Shown in pieces: positions 1 through 5,080 of a stretch of DNA of 5,080 nt. How positions within the stretch are numbered: position 1 is the stretch's first letter; each line of letters begins with the position of its first letter. The stretch lies in the NCBI GenBank assembly GCA_002346525.1, contig DDZY01000059.1:1-5080 (forward strand), read 5' to 3'. The stretch comes from Proteobacteria bacterium UBA2996. GTDB lineage: Bacteria > Pseudomonadota > Gammaproteobacteria > Arenicellales > UBA868. Made by a program: the position numbers and the translations under genes. Below the pieces are notes generated by a model. That model was given only the letters and a program-made list of their open reading frames with translations, had not been told where the DNA came from and did no database searches.

Positions 1-750
1 CGGGCTGCCGGTGGTGACGACCTGACCGGCACGAAAGCCCAGACCACGTTGCGACAGGTCGTTAGCACCCCACTGCAAAGCGGAGATCAGTTCGTCGAAA
101 CTGCAGCGGTTATCGCGTGGGTAGTTCAAGCTGTCAATGGGGCGGCCCCGGAGGGTCGTCTCCTGAACGTGTTTACCATTGACGTACACCTCGACCGACA
201 GCGTGGCCAGGTCGAGGGCCTGCCAGCCTGAGAGTACATCGCCGATAACGTAAACACCCGCATTGGCGTTGTCGGCATTGCCCAGAAACGAATTCAACTC
301 GAAAGGATGCGTGCTCCAGCGGGTATCGACCGCATCGATCGTCATGACAACGTCGGTGATGGCATCACGCACTTCGGCTTCGCTGTAGGCCTGTTCGCGA
401 GGTGGTAGGTCGCGGCCCAGGCGAAAGGCAAACTCCCCTTCGATCATCGGGGCGTGGCGAAAGTCGGCCATCCGGAAACGTGCCGGACTGTGTTGAGTAA
501 AATTACGGTATTCGCGGCCAAAAAACGCGGGATGGTCCAAATCGAAGTCCTGCATTCCGGCCCGGCTGGTTGCGCCGATTTTCCAACCCGTCAATTCAAA
601 GCCGAGGCGCTCATCGAGCGCATCCTGAACCTGAAATGCTTCCTGCCAGTTTGTCGGCAATAAGGCTTCGTCCAGTTCAGCCACGGTGCCGCCGTTGCGG
701 TAAGCCTCGGCTAAAGCATCGGCGACCACCTCGATCTTGCTCTGAATCAT
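1..750 (-). CDS. 2-keto-4-pentenoate hydratase-family protein (3'-truncated by window edge)
   Basis: Reading the minus strand from the ATG at 750 gives 250 codons without a stop, running off the left edge. Family members are usually about 260-270 residues, so only a short C-terminal tail is missing. The family (MhpD/HpcG type, fumarylacetoacetase-like fold) hydrates 2-hydroxy-2,4-dienoates to 4-hydroxy-2-oxo acids in the cytoplasm, typically in meta-cleavage of aromatics, using a divalent metal. Visible landmarks are GWKIGATS at 55-62 (conserved Lys57), EGEFAFRLGRDLP at 104-116 (metal-binding Glu104 and Glu106), the VDTR segment near 141-144, NADNANAG at about 158-165, and the C-terminal VVTTGSP where the family usually has a V-x-TGS turn. 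The third acidic metal ligand, usually Glu in an 'A-I/L-E-I-V-D' context, reads Asp139 here. A strong ribosome binding site fixes the start. The exact substrate (hydroxypentadienoate, hydroxyheptadienedioate or a decarboxylase relative) cannot be settled, so no symbol is given. Confidence 0.88.
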   Translation of the reverse strand, partial: MIQSKIEVVADALAEAYRNGGTVAELDEALLPTNWQEAFQVQDALDERLGFELTGWKIGATSRAGMQDFDLDHPAFFGREYRNFTQHSPARFRMADFRHAPMIEGEFAFRLGRDLPPREQAYSEAEVRDAITDVVMTIDAVDTRWSTHPFELNSFLGNADNANAGVYVIGDVLSGWQALDLATLSVEVYVNGKHVQETTLRGRPIDSLNYPRDNRCSFDELISALQWGANDLSQRGLGFRAGQVVTTGSP

Positions 751-757
751 TGGTTGT

Positions 758-764
758 CCTCCTT
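758..764 (-). promoter_or_regulatory. Shine-Dalgarno site of the hydratase gene
   Basis: On the minus strand AAGGAGG lies 7 bases before the ATG at 750. This is a near-perfect match to the anti-Shine-Dalgarno sequence at ideal spacing. It supports ATG 750 as the start and suggests efficient translation. Confidence 0.85.
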
Positions 765-1021
765 TAAATTCGTTAAACCCGGCGGACGCACTCTGACTCC
801 GCTCATTTGCTCGAAGATTTCCATAATGACCCAGTTGTGTAACGGCCTGCAAAGGAACTGTTGAAAGGAGTGAGTGGAAGCGACAAAAAGATATTTGGTC
901 TAGCCGCCGCATAGCTATCCTTGCTCTCTTTGTACGAACTTTCAGATAACCGGGGGCAACTATTCTAACTGCAAGAAACTAATCTATAATAATCAGTTAG
1001 TTACATATTCCATTCGGTAGA

Positions 1022-1035
1022 CGCCGCCTCCACCA
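1022..1035 (+). other. Candidate attachment-site remnant matching a tmRNA (ssrA) 3' end
   Basis: The 14 bases CGCCGCCTCCACCA match what I know as the end of many proteobacterial tmRNA genes: the last T-stem base, the acceptor 3' strand, the discriminator A and CCA. The preceding bases do not form the T-arm: TTCGGTA at 1013-1019 could mimic a T-loop, but the 5' stem does not pair. So this is not an intact gene. A short identical 3' end without the rest of the RNA is what site-specific integration into ssrA leaves at the distal end of an element. No integrase gene is in the window. This is an inference from a short match; chance cannot be excluded. Confidence 0.4.
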
Positions 1036-1046
1036 TATAATTATCT

Positions 1047-1068
1047 AAAGATGTCCCAGGATGTCTTT
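1047..1068. repeat. Imperfect inverted repeat with 10-base-spaced direct repeats
   Basis: The 22 bases have arms AAAGA and TCTTT plus inner TCC and GGA, around a central CA. The same stretch holds GATGTC twice, exactly 10 bases apart (1050-1055 and 1060-1065), one helical turn. It starts 11 bases after the tmRNA-like 14-mer. It could be a recombinase or regulator binding site, but no protein can be named. Confidence 0.35.
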
Positions 1069-1234
1069 GAAACCTTATAGACGCCTTTAAAAATGGGCGA
1101 AAAACCTCCAATAGCGTCAGGCTTTGTGCAGCCGAGCTGATGGGCAAGCATTACAGGCTCTTTACTGACCGTCTAGAAGCCACCGTGCCCGTGCGCTCCT
1201 CTCAGGAAATGGAAATTGAATTAGAGACAAAACT

Positions 1235-1251
1235 ACAACAGTACTTGTTGT
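1235..1251. repeat. Short palindrome ACAACA-N5-TGTTGT
   Basis: Six-base perfect arms surround a 5-base centre. No U-run follows, so it is not a terminator. It lies about 200 bases upstream of the dehydrogenase start and could be an operator or chance symmetry. Confidence 0.25.
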
Positions 1252-1285
1252 TGAAATTGGACTAGAAGGCTCGTAACTAGGCAGT

Positions 1286-1314
1286 TTGCGTGCGTTTCTC
1301 AAAAGGTCTATAAA
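1286..1314 (+). promoter_or_regulatory. Weak candidate sigma-70 promoter for the SDR-dioxygenase operon
   Basis: TTGCGT (1286-1291) and TATAAA (1309-1314) are separated by 17 bases, giving matches of 3/6 and 5/6 to consensus. Transcription would start near 1321, leaving a leader of roughly 135 bases before the GTG start at 1457. The -10 element sits in the loop of a 6-base inverted repeat, AAAGGT at 1302-1307 and ACCTTT at 1317-1322, which might be an operator. The -35 match is poor. Confidence 0.25.
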
Positions 1315-1367
1315 AAACCTTTGAAAGCGAGCCGTGTGGAAAGTCATCGATGAAAAATCTTCTACAG

Positions 1368-1379
1368 CGATTGTCTCCA
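1368..1379 (+). repeat. 12-base direct repeat, left copy (CGATTGTCTCCA)
   Basis: This 12-mer recurs exactly at 5062-5073 in the same orientation. This copy sits just before the composition jump that begins the dehydrogenase-dioxygenase operon. A 12-base direct match somewhere in 5 kb is expected by chance about once, so its meaning rests on position only. Confidence 0.3.
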
Positions 1380-1442
1380 ATTAAAGAGCTGTTGAAACTA
1401 CCATCTATACTGTCATGCCACTCGGATGGCGGGCCGCCGGCC

Positions 1443-1449
1443 GGGGAGG
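1443..1449 (+). promoter_or_regulatory. Shine-Dalgarno site that selects the GTG start of the SDR gene
   Basis: GGGGAGG lies 7 bases before GTG 1457. The upstream in-frame ATG at 1415 has no comparable site. Its extra 14 residues (MPLGWRAAGRGGVH) precede the point where SDR homology begins. The site therefore favours GTG 1457. Confidence 0.75.
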
Positions 1450-1456
1450 CGTACAC

Positions 1457-2272
1457 GTGAACTTTGACAATCTGTTCGATGTCACCGGCAAGGTGGCTCT
1501 CGTGACCGGCGGCGGTGGAGGAATTGGGCGAGGGATTGCGGGCGCCTTCGTCGCGGGCGGGGCCAGGGTCTACATCGCGTCCCGAAGTGACCTTGCGTCG
1601 TCTGCCATCGAACTTGCTGAGTACGGACCCGGTGAGTGCACCGCTCTGCGGGCCGATCTCGCGAAAGACGACGACATTACACGTCTGGCCGACGAACTTC
1701 GGGAGCGTGAGGGTCGTCTCGACATCCTGGTCAACAACGCGGCGCTGGGCAACCTGATCCACAAGTTCGAAGAGTTCGTCATGGCGGACTACGACACCAT
1801 GGTTGCGGTCAATCTGCGGGCGCCGTTTGCGCTGACCAAAGCCTGTTTGCCGCTGCTGACGATTGCAGGTACGGCAGACGCCCACGCCAGTGTGATCAAC
1901 ATCGTTTCCGTCGACGGGATGCGCATCGCGGGAGACAATGACTGGGCGTACGGTTTGAGCAAGGCCGGCCTGATCCACCTGACACGCCAGCTTGCCGGTC
2001 GCGAAGGCGCAAAACACGGTCGCGACGGGGGCAGACACATCACCTACAACGCGATTGCGCCAGGCCCGTTTCCCGGCATGTTAGACCGGTATCTCGAAAC
2101 CGAGGAGGGTCGCGCCGCCATCGGCGCCGTCACAGTGTCCGGTCGGGTTGGCAGACCTGAGGACATCGGCGCCGCATGCATCTACCTCGCCAGCCGCGCG
2201 GGGTCCTACGTGACCGGCGCAGTCCTCCCGGTGGACGGGGGCCTGCTGGTGGGCACGAAAGCGAATAGTTGA
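1457..2272 (+). CDS. Short-chain dehydrogenase/reductase (SDR), RhlG-like
   Basis: With the GTG start the product is 271 residues, a normal length for a classical SDR. It has the dinucleotide-binding TGGGGGIG (17-24), NNAA (93-96), the structural/catalytic Asn119 in VAVNLRAPF, Ser151, Tyr165 and Lys169 (YGLSK), and the APGPF turn (201-205). The C-terminal GRVGRPEDIG and VTGAVLPVDGG segments complete the catalytic tetrad and fold. Family enzymes are cytoplasmic NAD(P)-dependent oxidoreductases of alcohol/ketone substrates. The N-terminal LFDVTGKVALVTGG, the YNAIAPGPFP segment and the C-terminus recall RhlG-type 3-oxoacyl reductases and gluconate 5-dehydrogenase-like SDRs, but substrate and direction cannot be read from sequence. 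The coding sequence is GC-rich, unlike the flanking gap and the amidase. The dioxygenase gene follows after 20 bases, so the two are probably cotranscribed. Confidence 0.93.
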   Translation: MNFDNLFDVTGKVALVTGGGGGIGRGIAGAFVAGGARVYIASRSDLASSAIELAEYGPGECTALRADLAKDDDITRLADELREREGRLDILVNNAALGNLIHKFEEFVMADYDTMVAVNLRAPFALTKACLPLLTIAGTADAHASVINIVSVDGMRIAGDNDWAYGLSKAGLIHLTRQLAGREGAKHGRDGGRHITYNAIAPGPFPGMLDRYLETEEGRAAIGAVTVSGRVGRPEDIGAACIYLASRAGSYVTGAVLPVDGGLLVGTKANS

Positions 2273-2281
2273 CGAATGAGC

Positions 2282-2287
2282 GGGAGG
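2282..2287 (+). promoter_or_regulatory. Shine-Dalgarno site that selects the ATG start of the dioxygenase gene
   Basis: GGGAGG ends 5 bases before ATG 2293. An in-frame TTG at 2269 overlaps the SDR stop but has no good site of its own and would add eight residues ahead of the natural start. ATG 2293 is therefore preferred. Confidence 0.75.
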
Positions 2288-2292
2288 ACACG

Positions 2293-3243
2293 ATGACCGA
2301 GTATATGCGCCGATTCGACAGGGACGCCACGGCTTCGGGCATCGCTACAGAACTTGTAGCGCGCGGCGGCACGGTCATCGAGTCGCTCGTACGTCCTGAA
2401 CTGATGGACCTGGTTCGCGAGGAGGTTCGCAGCGACTTGGCGGCCGGGGCCGAGCGGGGCTCGAGCGCGCTGTGGCCCGAAGGTAACCAAACAGCCGGCG
2501 GCCTTGCCGCCGTCAGCCCGACGTTCGTCGAGGAACTGCTCACGCATCCCACGGTGCTCGAGGTCGTCGATCACGTTCTGCGTCCGGAGCGACCCATGGT
2601 CTTGCGGCGCGAAGAAGCGAAGGAGACCAACCGATCTCCGGCCACCGCCGAGCCAATCGCGGATGGTGGAACCCAACTCGTATGGCATTCCGGCAGGACC
2701 CGGTCACATTGTCACCATTACAACGTGGGCGCCGCCGTGATGCTGGAGATTGGCGCGGGGCGCGAGGACCATCAGTACCTGCACCGGGAAAACGCAATCT
2801 ACCAGCCTTACATCGAACGGCTGGACATGCCCGAGTTCATCGTGTCGACCATGTGGGCAGGATCCGATTTCACCGAGCAGAACGGCGCGACCCGGGTTGT
2901 TCCGGGTAGCCACCGCTGGCCCGAGGAGCGCGTCGCGCAACCTTCCGAGATTGCCCGGGCGGTTATGAGCAAAGGATCCGTCGTCCTGTGGTTGTCCCGA
3001 ACGCTGCACGGTGCGGCGAAAAGCACCAGCACCGCCAATCGAACGGGATTTTTCACATCGTACATTGTCGACTGGATGCGTCAGGAGGAGAATCAGTACA
3101 TCGTCGTCCCGGAGCGCGTAGCCCGCACGCTGTCGAAGCGGGCGCGACAGTTGATCGGTTATCGCAGCAGTCCGTCGCTCGGTTGGGCAAAAGGCCGCGA
3201 TGCGGACAATCTGCTCGAACCCGGACAGTCGGGACAACTCTAG
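2293..3243 (+). CDS. Phytanoyl-CoA dioxygenase (PhyH)-family Fe(II)/2-oxoglutarate oxygenase
   Basis: The 316-residue product fits the PhyH family, cytoplasmic non-haem iron enzymes that couple 2-oxoglutarate decarboxylation to hydroxylation of an unactivated carbon. The core begins near QYLHRENAIY: His164 and Glu166 align with the H-x-D iron motif, with Glu replacing the usual Asp. FTEQNGATRVVPGSHRW (193-209) is the hallmark family segment. LHGAA supplies the second iron ligand His239, and Arg250 in NRTGFF is positioned to bind 2-oxoglutarate. The N-terminal 130 residues are helical-looking and less conserved. It starts 20 bases after the SDR stop with its own ribosome binding site, indicating an operon. 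A hydroxylation followed by SDR oxidation of the new alcohol is a reasonable guess. The substrate is unknown; members act on acyl-CoAs, ectoine and many natural products. Confidence 0.9.
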   Translation: MTEYMRRFDRDATASGIATELVARGGTVIESLVRPELMDLVREEVRSDLAAGAERGSSALWPEGNQTAGGLAAVSPTFVEELLTHPTVLEVVDHVLRPERPMVLRREEAKETNRSPATAEPIADGGTQLVWHSGRTRSHCHHYNVGAAVMLEIGAGREDHQYLHRENAIYQPYIERLDMPEFIVSTMWAGSDFTEQNGATRVVPGSHRWPEERVAQPSEIARAVMSKGSVVLWLSRTLHGAAKSTSTANRTGFFTSYIVDWMRQEENQYIVVPERVARTLSKRARQLIGYRSSPSLGWAKGRDADNLLEPGQSGQL

Positions 3244-3268
3244 CCGCCAGAACCGTTTGCTTTGACCG
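3244..3268. other. Short convergent gap, no terminator seen
   Basis: Only 25 bases separate the stop codons of the convergent dioxygenase and amidase genes. Neither strand shows a GC hairpin followed by a T-run here. A CCCG-N6-CGGG hairpin inside the dioxygenase 3' end (3220-3233) lacks a U-tract. Read-through or Rho-dependent termination is likely. Confidence 0.5.
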
Positions 3269-4822
3269 CTACGGAGTGTGCTGCGGCAATTGGCGAGATG
3301 GCACGAGCTTTTCGATGGTAAAGGCGAGATTCAGCAGCTTCTGCTCTGCCCAGGGCTCAGCCAGTAGCTCGATCGCAACGGGCATTTTTGATTCGCCAAA
3401 CCCCGCAGGGACTGAAATCGCTGGCAAGCCCGATGCTGCGGAAAGCATGCAATTGAAATGCGATTGCTCGGTGCCGACTGGCGCTGCTTCTTCCGTAGCG
3501 GTCGGGTATACGAGGAAGTCCACATTATGGTCATGTAAGAGACTCAGCAGTTGCGTGCGAACGAGCTTCCCTTGCTCGTGGGTTTTAAGTGCAGTGAATT
3601 CAGAATCGAATTTCGGATCAAGAAACGTGCTAAAGCCCTTAGCAACAAGAGGTTCTAGCTGTCCACTTTTCGCGATTTCTGAAAAGGAATTTACTGGCAG
3701 TGAAGGGAATTGCTGCAGGTAGGCAGAAATGTCTCGCTTAAATTCGTAACCATCTAGAAAAAATGCAGAGGGCGAACGTGTCTCTGTCCAAAGTTGTTTT
3801 AGTCGTGCCGAGGTTAGTGGCTTCACGTTCGCCCCTTTGGCCTCTAGGTTTTGGATGACATTTTTGATCACTGCGTTCACCGCCTGGTGTTGCGGTTGGT
3901 CTCCAAACCAGTCTGATAAAACCCCAATTCTTAGTGAATGCAGCTTAGTTTCTCGCAGATTTCTGAGATAGCTCTCAGGTATTTTTCCATAGGATTCCGC
4001 GGTTTGAGGGTCGTTCGCATCATAACCTACGGTCGCATCAAGCATGGCCGCGAGATCGCGCGTGCTTCGAGCTAGAGGCCCTCCGATATCGCGCGAACTT
4101 ACCTGAGGGATAATCCCGTATCTGCTGCTTAATCCACGAGTACCCCTGAGCCCGACCAGGTTGTTATGGGCTGAAGGCACGCGGATGGATCCACACGTAT
4201 CGCTTCCCATGCCTGCCACTGCGAAATTAGCAGCAACCGCTGCGCCAGTACCGCCACTTGAACCACCAGGATGTCGAGTGGGGTCGTAGGGATTGCGTGT
4301 CTCGCCAAACAAGGAGCCGCGGGTCGTCCATCCATAAGCAAACTCGTGCATGGTGGTTTTGCCCAGAATAATGGCACCTGCTGACTTCAATCGTGCAACT
4401 TGCGTTGAATCGCGCTTGGGCCAGTGGTCTTTAATGGTGGCGGATCCTGCGGTGGTGGGTGCATCCAACGTTTCGTAGTTGTCTTTGATCAACACTGGTA
4501 TCCCGTGCAATAGAGACCGTGGGCCCGATCTCTTGCGTTCGTTATCTAAAGCTTGTGCTTGAGAACGTGCGTTCTGATTCAGGTGTTGTATGGCGTTCAG
4601 TGATGGCCCTTCTTGATCGTAAGCACTTATGCGTGCCAGGTAGAAATCTACAAGTTCGACTGACGTAATCTCGTCAGCCTCAAGCCATGACTGTATGTCT
4701 TCGATTGATGCTTCCAATAGATTGGATTCGGCGTTCATATCTGGCGCTAAGAGTAGGGAGATGACTAAGATTGATAATACATAATGCCGCTTCGGCGACA
4801 GCCTTTTTTTATTTATAGCCAT
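3269..4822 (-). CDS. Secreted amidase-signature (AS) family hydrolase
   Basis: From ATG 4822 the product is 517 residues, normal for an AS enzyme with an export signal. The family cleaves amide bonds (and some esters) through a Ser-cisSer-Lys triad. Here Lys113 lies in LIKDNYE, the cis-Ser is Ser188 in PGGSSGG, and the nucleophile is Ser212 in SDTCGSIR. The Lys-Ser and Ser-Ser spacings (75 and 24) equal those I know for fatty acid amide hydrolase. The N-terminus has a basic stretch (KKRLSPKR), a hydrophobic core (VLSILVISLLLA, 15-26) and a likely cleavage after MNA at 31, so it is probably exported. Possible substrates include peptide amides, as in the Stenotrophomonas peptide amidase, but none can be assigned. 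In-frame ATG 4828 and GTG 4870 are alternative starts. A GGA 7 bases before 4822 is the best, though weak, ribosome site. Composition is more AT-rich than the convergent operon, suggesting a different history. Confidence 0.92.
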   Translation of the reverse strand: MAINKKRLSPKRHYVLSILVISLLLAPDMNAESNLLEASIEDIQSWLEADEITSVELVDFYLARISAYDQEGPSLNAIQHLNQNARSQAQALDNERKRSGPRSLLHGIPVLIKDNYETLDAPTTAGSATIKDHWPKRDSTQVARLKSAGAIILGKTTMHEFAYGWTTRGSLFGETRNPYDPTRHPGGSSGGTGAAVAANFAVAGMGSDTCGSIRVPSAHNNLVGLRGTRGLSSRYGIIPQVSSRDIGGPLARSTRDLAAMLDATVGYDANDPQTAESYGKIPESYLRNLRETKLHSLRIGVLSDWFGDQPQHQAVNAVIKNVIQNLEAKGANVKPLTSARLKQLWTETRSPSAFFLDGYEFKRDISAYLQQFPSLPVNSFSEIAKSGQLEPLVAKGFSTFLDPKFDSEFTALKTHEQGKLVRTQLLSLLHDHNVDFLVYPTATEEAAPVGTEQSHFNCMLSAASGLPAISVPAGFGESKMPVAIELLAEPWAEQKLLNLAFTIEKLVPSRQLPQHTP

Positions 4823-5080
4823 AATCATATCCAATATCGTCTTTGGTCCTAACTCTGCTTTTATCTGCACCTACGGCAAATGCTCTGAGGCACCTGCTAA
4901 TGGGACGTTTCAAACAAAAGCCTGTGAAAAAGCATAGTATTTTCTAGGAAGCATGCCCAATTGTTAGGCGAAGACATAGCTACAGCGACGACTTTATGGG
5001 GGCATCTATGGTAGTAAACATAGACTAAAATCCTATTCATCAGATTGTTAGAAAGTTTTATCGATTGTCTCCACCACCAC
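4823..5080. other. Upstream region of the amidase gene, no gene seen
   Basis: About 260 AT-rich bases run to the window edge. On the minus strand a poor promoter pair is TTGGGC (4955-4960) with TATGCT (4931-4936, 18-base spacer) or TACTAT (4934-4939, 15-base spacer). A 6-base inverted repeat, TCTATG (5005-5010) and CATAGA (5019-5024), could be an operator. Tiny frames of 10-15 codons on the plus strand (4900-4947, 4996-5028) lack support. The last bases repeat a 12-mer found at 1368-1379. Confidence 0.5.
5062..5073 (+). repeat. 12-base direct repeat, right copy (CGATTGTCTCCA)
   Basis: Exact copy of 1368-1379, lying beyond the amidase promoter region. It continues as CCACCAC, so bases 5069-5076 read CTCCACCA, the same eight bases that end the tmRNA-like 14-mer at 1022-1035. 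No hairpin or tRNA arm forms around it within the window. Confidence 0.3.

Larger units (their letters stand above)
751..1456. other. AT-rich divergent intergenic region, no convincing gene
   Basis: This gap separates the divergently read hydratase and dehydrogenase genes and is far more AT-rich than either (961-1020 has 17 G/C of 60). It should hold both promoters, but no strong sigma-70 pair is visible. Perfect TATAAT hexamers on the plus strand at 985-990 and 1036-1041 lack good -35 partners. On the minus strand a weak CATTAT (823-828) lies 18 bases from TTGCAG. Only very short frames occur; the most protein-like is a 41-codon frame at 1140-1265. Notable structure includes a tmRNA 3'-end-like 14-mer (1022-1035), a repeat-rich 22-mer (1047-1068) and palindromes at 1235-1251 and 1302-1322. 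Composition jumps to high GC at about 1415. Confidence 0.7.

Noticed and set aside
454..663. 69-codon plus-strand frame
   Set aside because: Antisense to the hydratase, whose motifs and ribosome site are clear.
860..914. Short plus-strand frame reading MKGVSGSDKKIFGLAAA
   Set aside because: Only 17 codons from a TTG, no ribosome site at proper spacing, and no family recognised.
1018..1085. TAGACGCC direct repeats at 1018-1025 and 1078-1085
   Set aside because: An 8-base repeat is short enough to arise by chance, and nothing else supports it as element ends.
1277..2038. 253-codon open frame antisense to the SDR gene
   Set aside because: It lies opposite a clear SDR with complete motifs, shows no recognisable domain, and long antisense frames are expected in GC-rich coding DNA.
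2276..2296. Six-codon frame between the SDR and dioxygenase genes, overlapping the dioxygenase ATG
   Set aside because: Too short and without its own ribosome site. The dioxygenase has a direct ribosome site instead.
3220..3233. CCCG-N6-CGGG hairpin as an operon terminator
   Set aside because: Stem of four pairs, no following T-run, and it lies inside the coding sequence.
2704..3237. 177-codon open frame antisense to the dioxygenase gene
   Set aside because: It mirrors the codon bias of the dioxygenase gene, has no family resemblance and no ribosome site.
2988..3722. 244-codon plus-strand frame spanning the convergent gap
   Set aside because: It overlaps the end of the dioxygenase in another frame and runs antisense through the amidase. 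Its sequence is low in recognisable structure.

Overview
The window looks like chromosomal DNA from a proteobacterium, probably a gammaproteobacterium with metabolically versatile accessory content. This rests on family-level protein resemblance and a tmRNA-like 3' end, not on any diagnostic marker. Base composition is patchy. By hand count, 541-600 has 33 G/C of 60, 961-1020 has 17 of 60, 1501-1560 has 45 of 60 and 3601-3660 has 26 of 60. This suggests blocks of different origin.

Layout: (1) 1-750, minus strand, a 2-keto-4-pentenoate hydratase-family gene whose last codons run off the left edge. It has a textbook ribosome binding site. (2) 751-1456, an AT-rich gap of about 700 bases without a convincing gene. 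At 1022-1035 it holds a 14-base stretch matching the 3' end typical of tmRNA (ssrA) genes, followed by a repeat-rich stretch. I read this as a possible attachment-site remnant of an integrated element. (3) 1457-3243, plus strand, a tight two-gene operon of high GC: a RhlG-like short-chain dehydrogenase (GTG start) and a phytanoyl-CoA dioxygenase-like Fe(II)/2-oxoglutarate oxygenase with an unusual H-x-E facial triad. (4) 3269-4822, minus strand, convergent with the operon: a signal-peptide-bearing amidase-signature hydrolase of lower GC with a complete Lys-Ser-Ser triad. (5) 4823-5080, the upstream region of the amidase, with no gene.

The hydratase points to a meta-cleavage-type or similar catabolic pathway continuing beyond the left edge. 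The dioxygenase and dehydrogenase could act in sequence, hydroxylation followed by alcohol oxidation, but the substrate cannot be read from the sequence. The amidase would act in the periplasm or outside the cell. No phage genes, transposase, CRISPR array, intact tRNA or intact rRNA is visible. I did not find a clear new defence or mobile system. The most interesting signals are the possible tmRNA-derived attachment remnant, the SDR-dioxygenase module and a pair of 12-base direct repeats bracketing the SDR-dioxygenase-amidase block.
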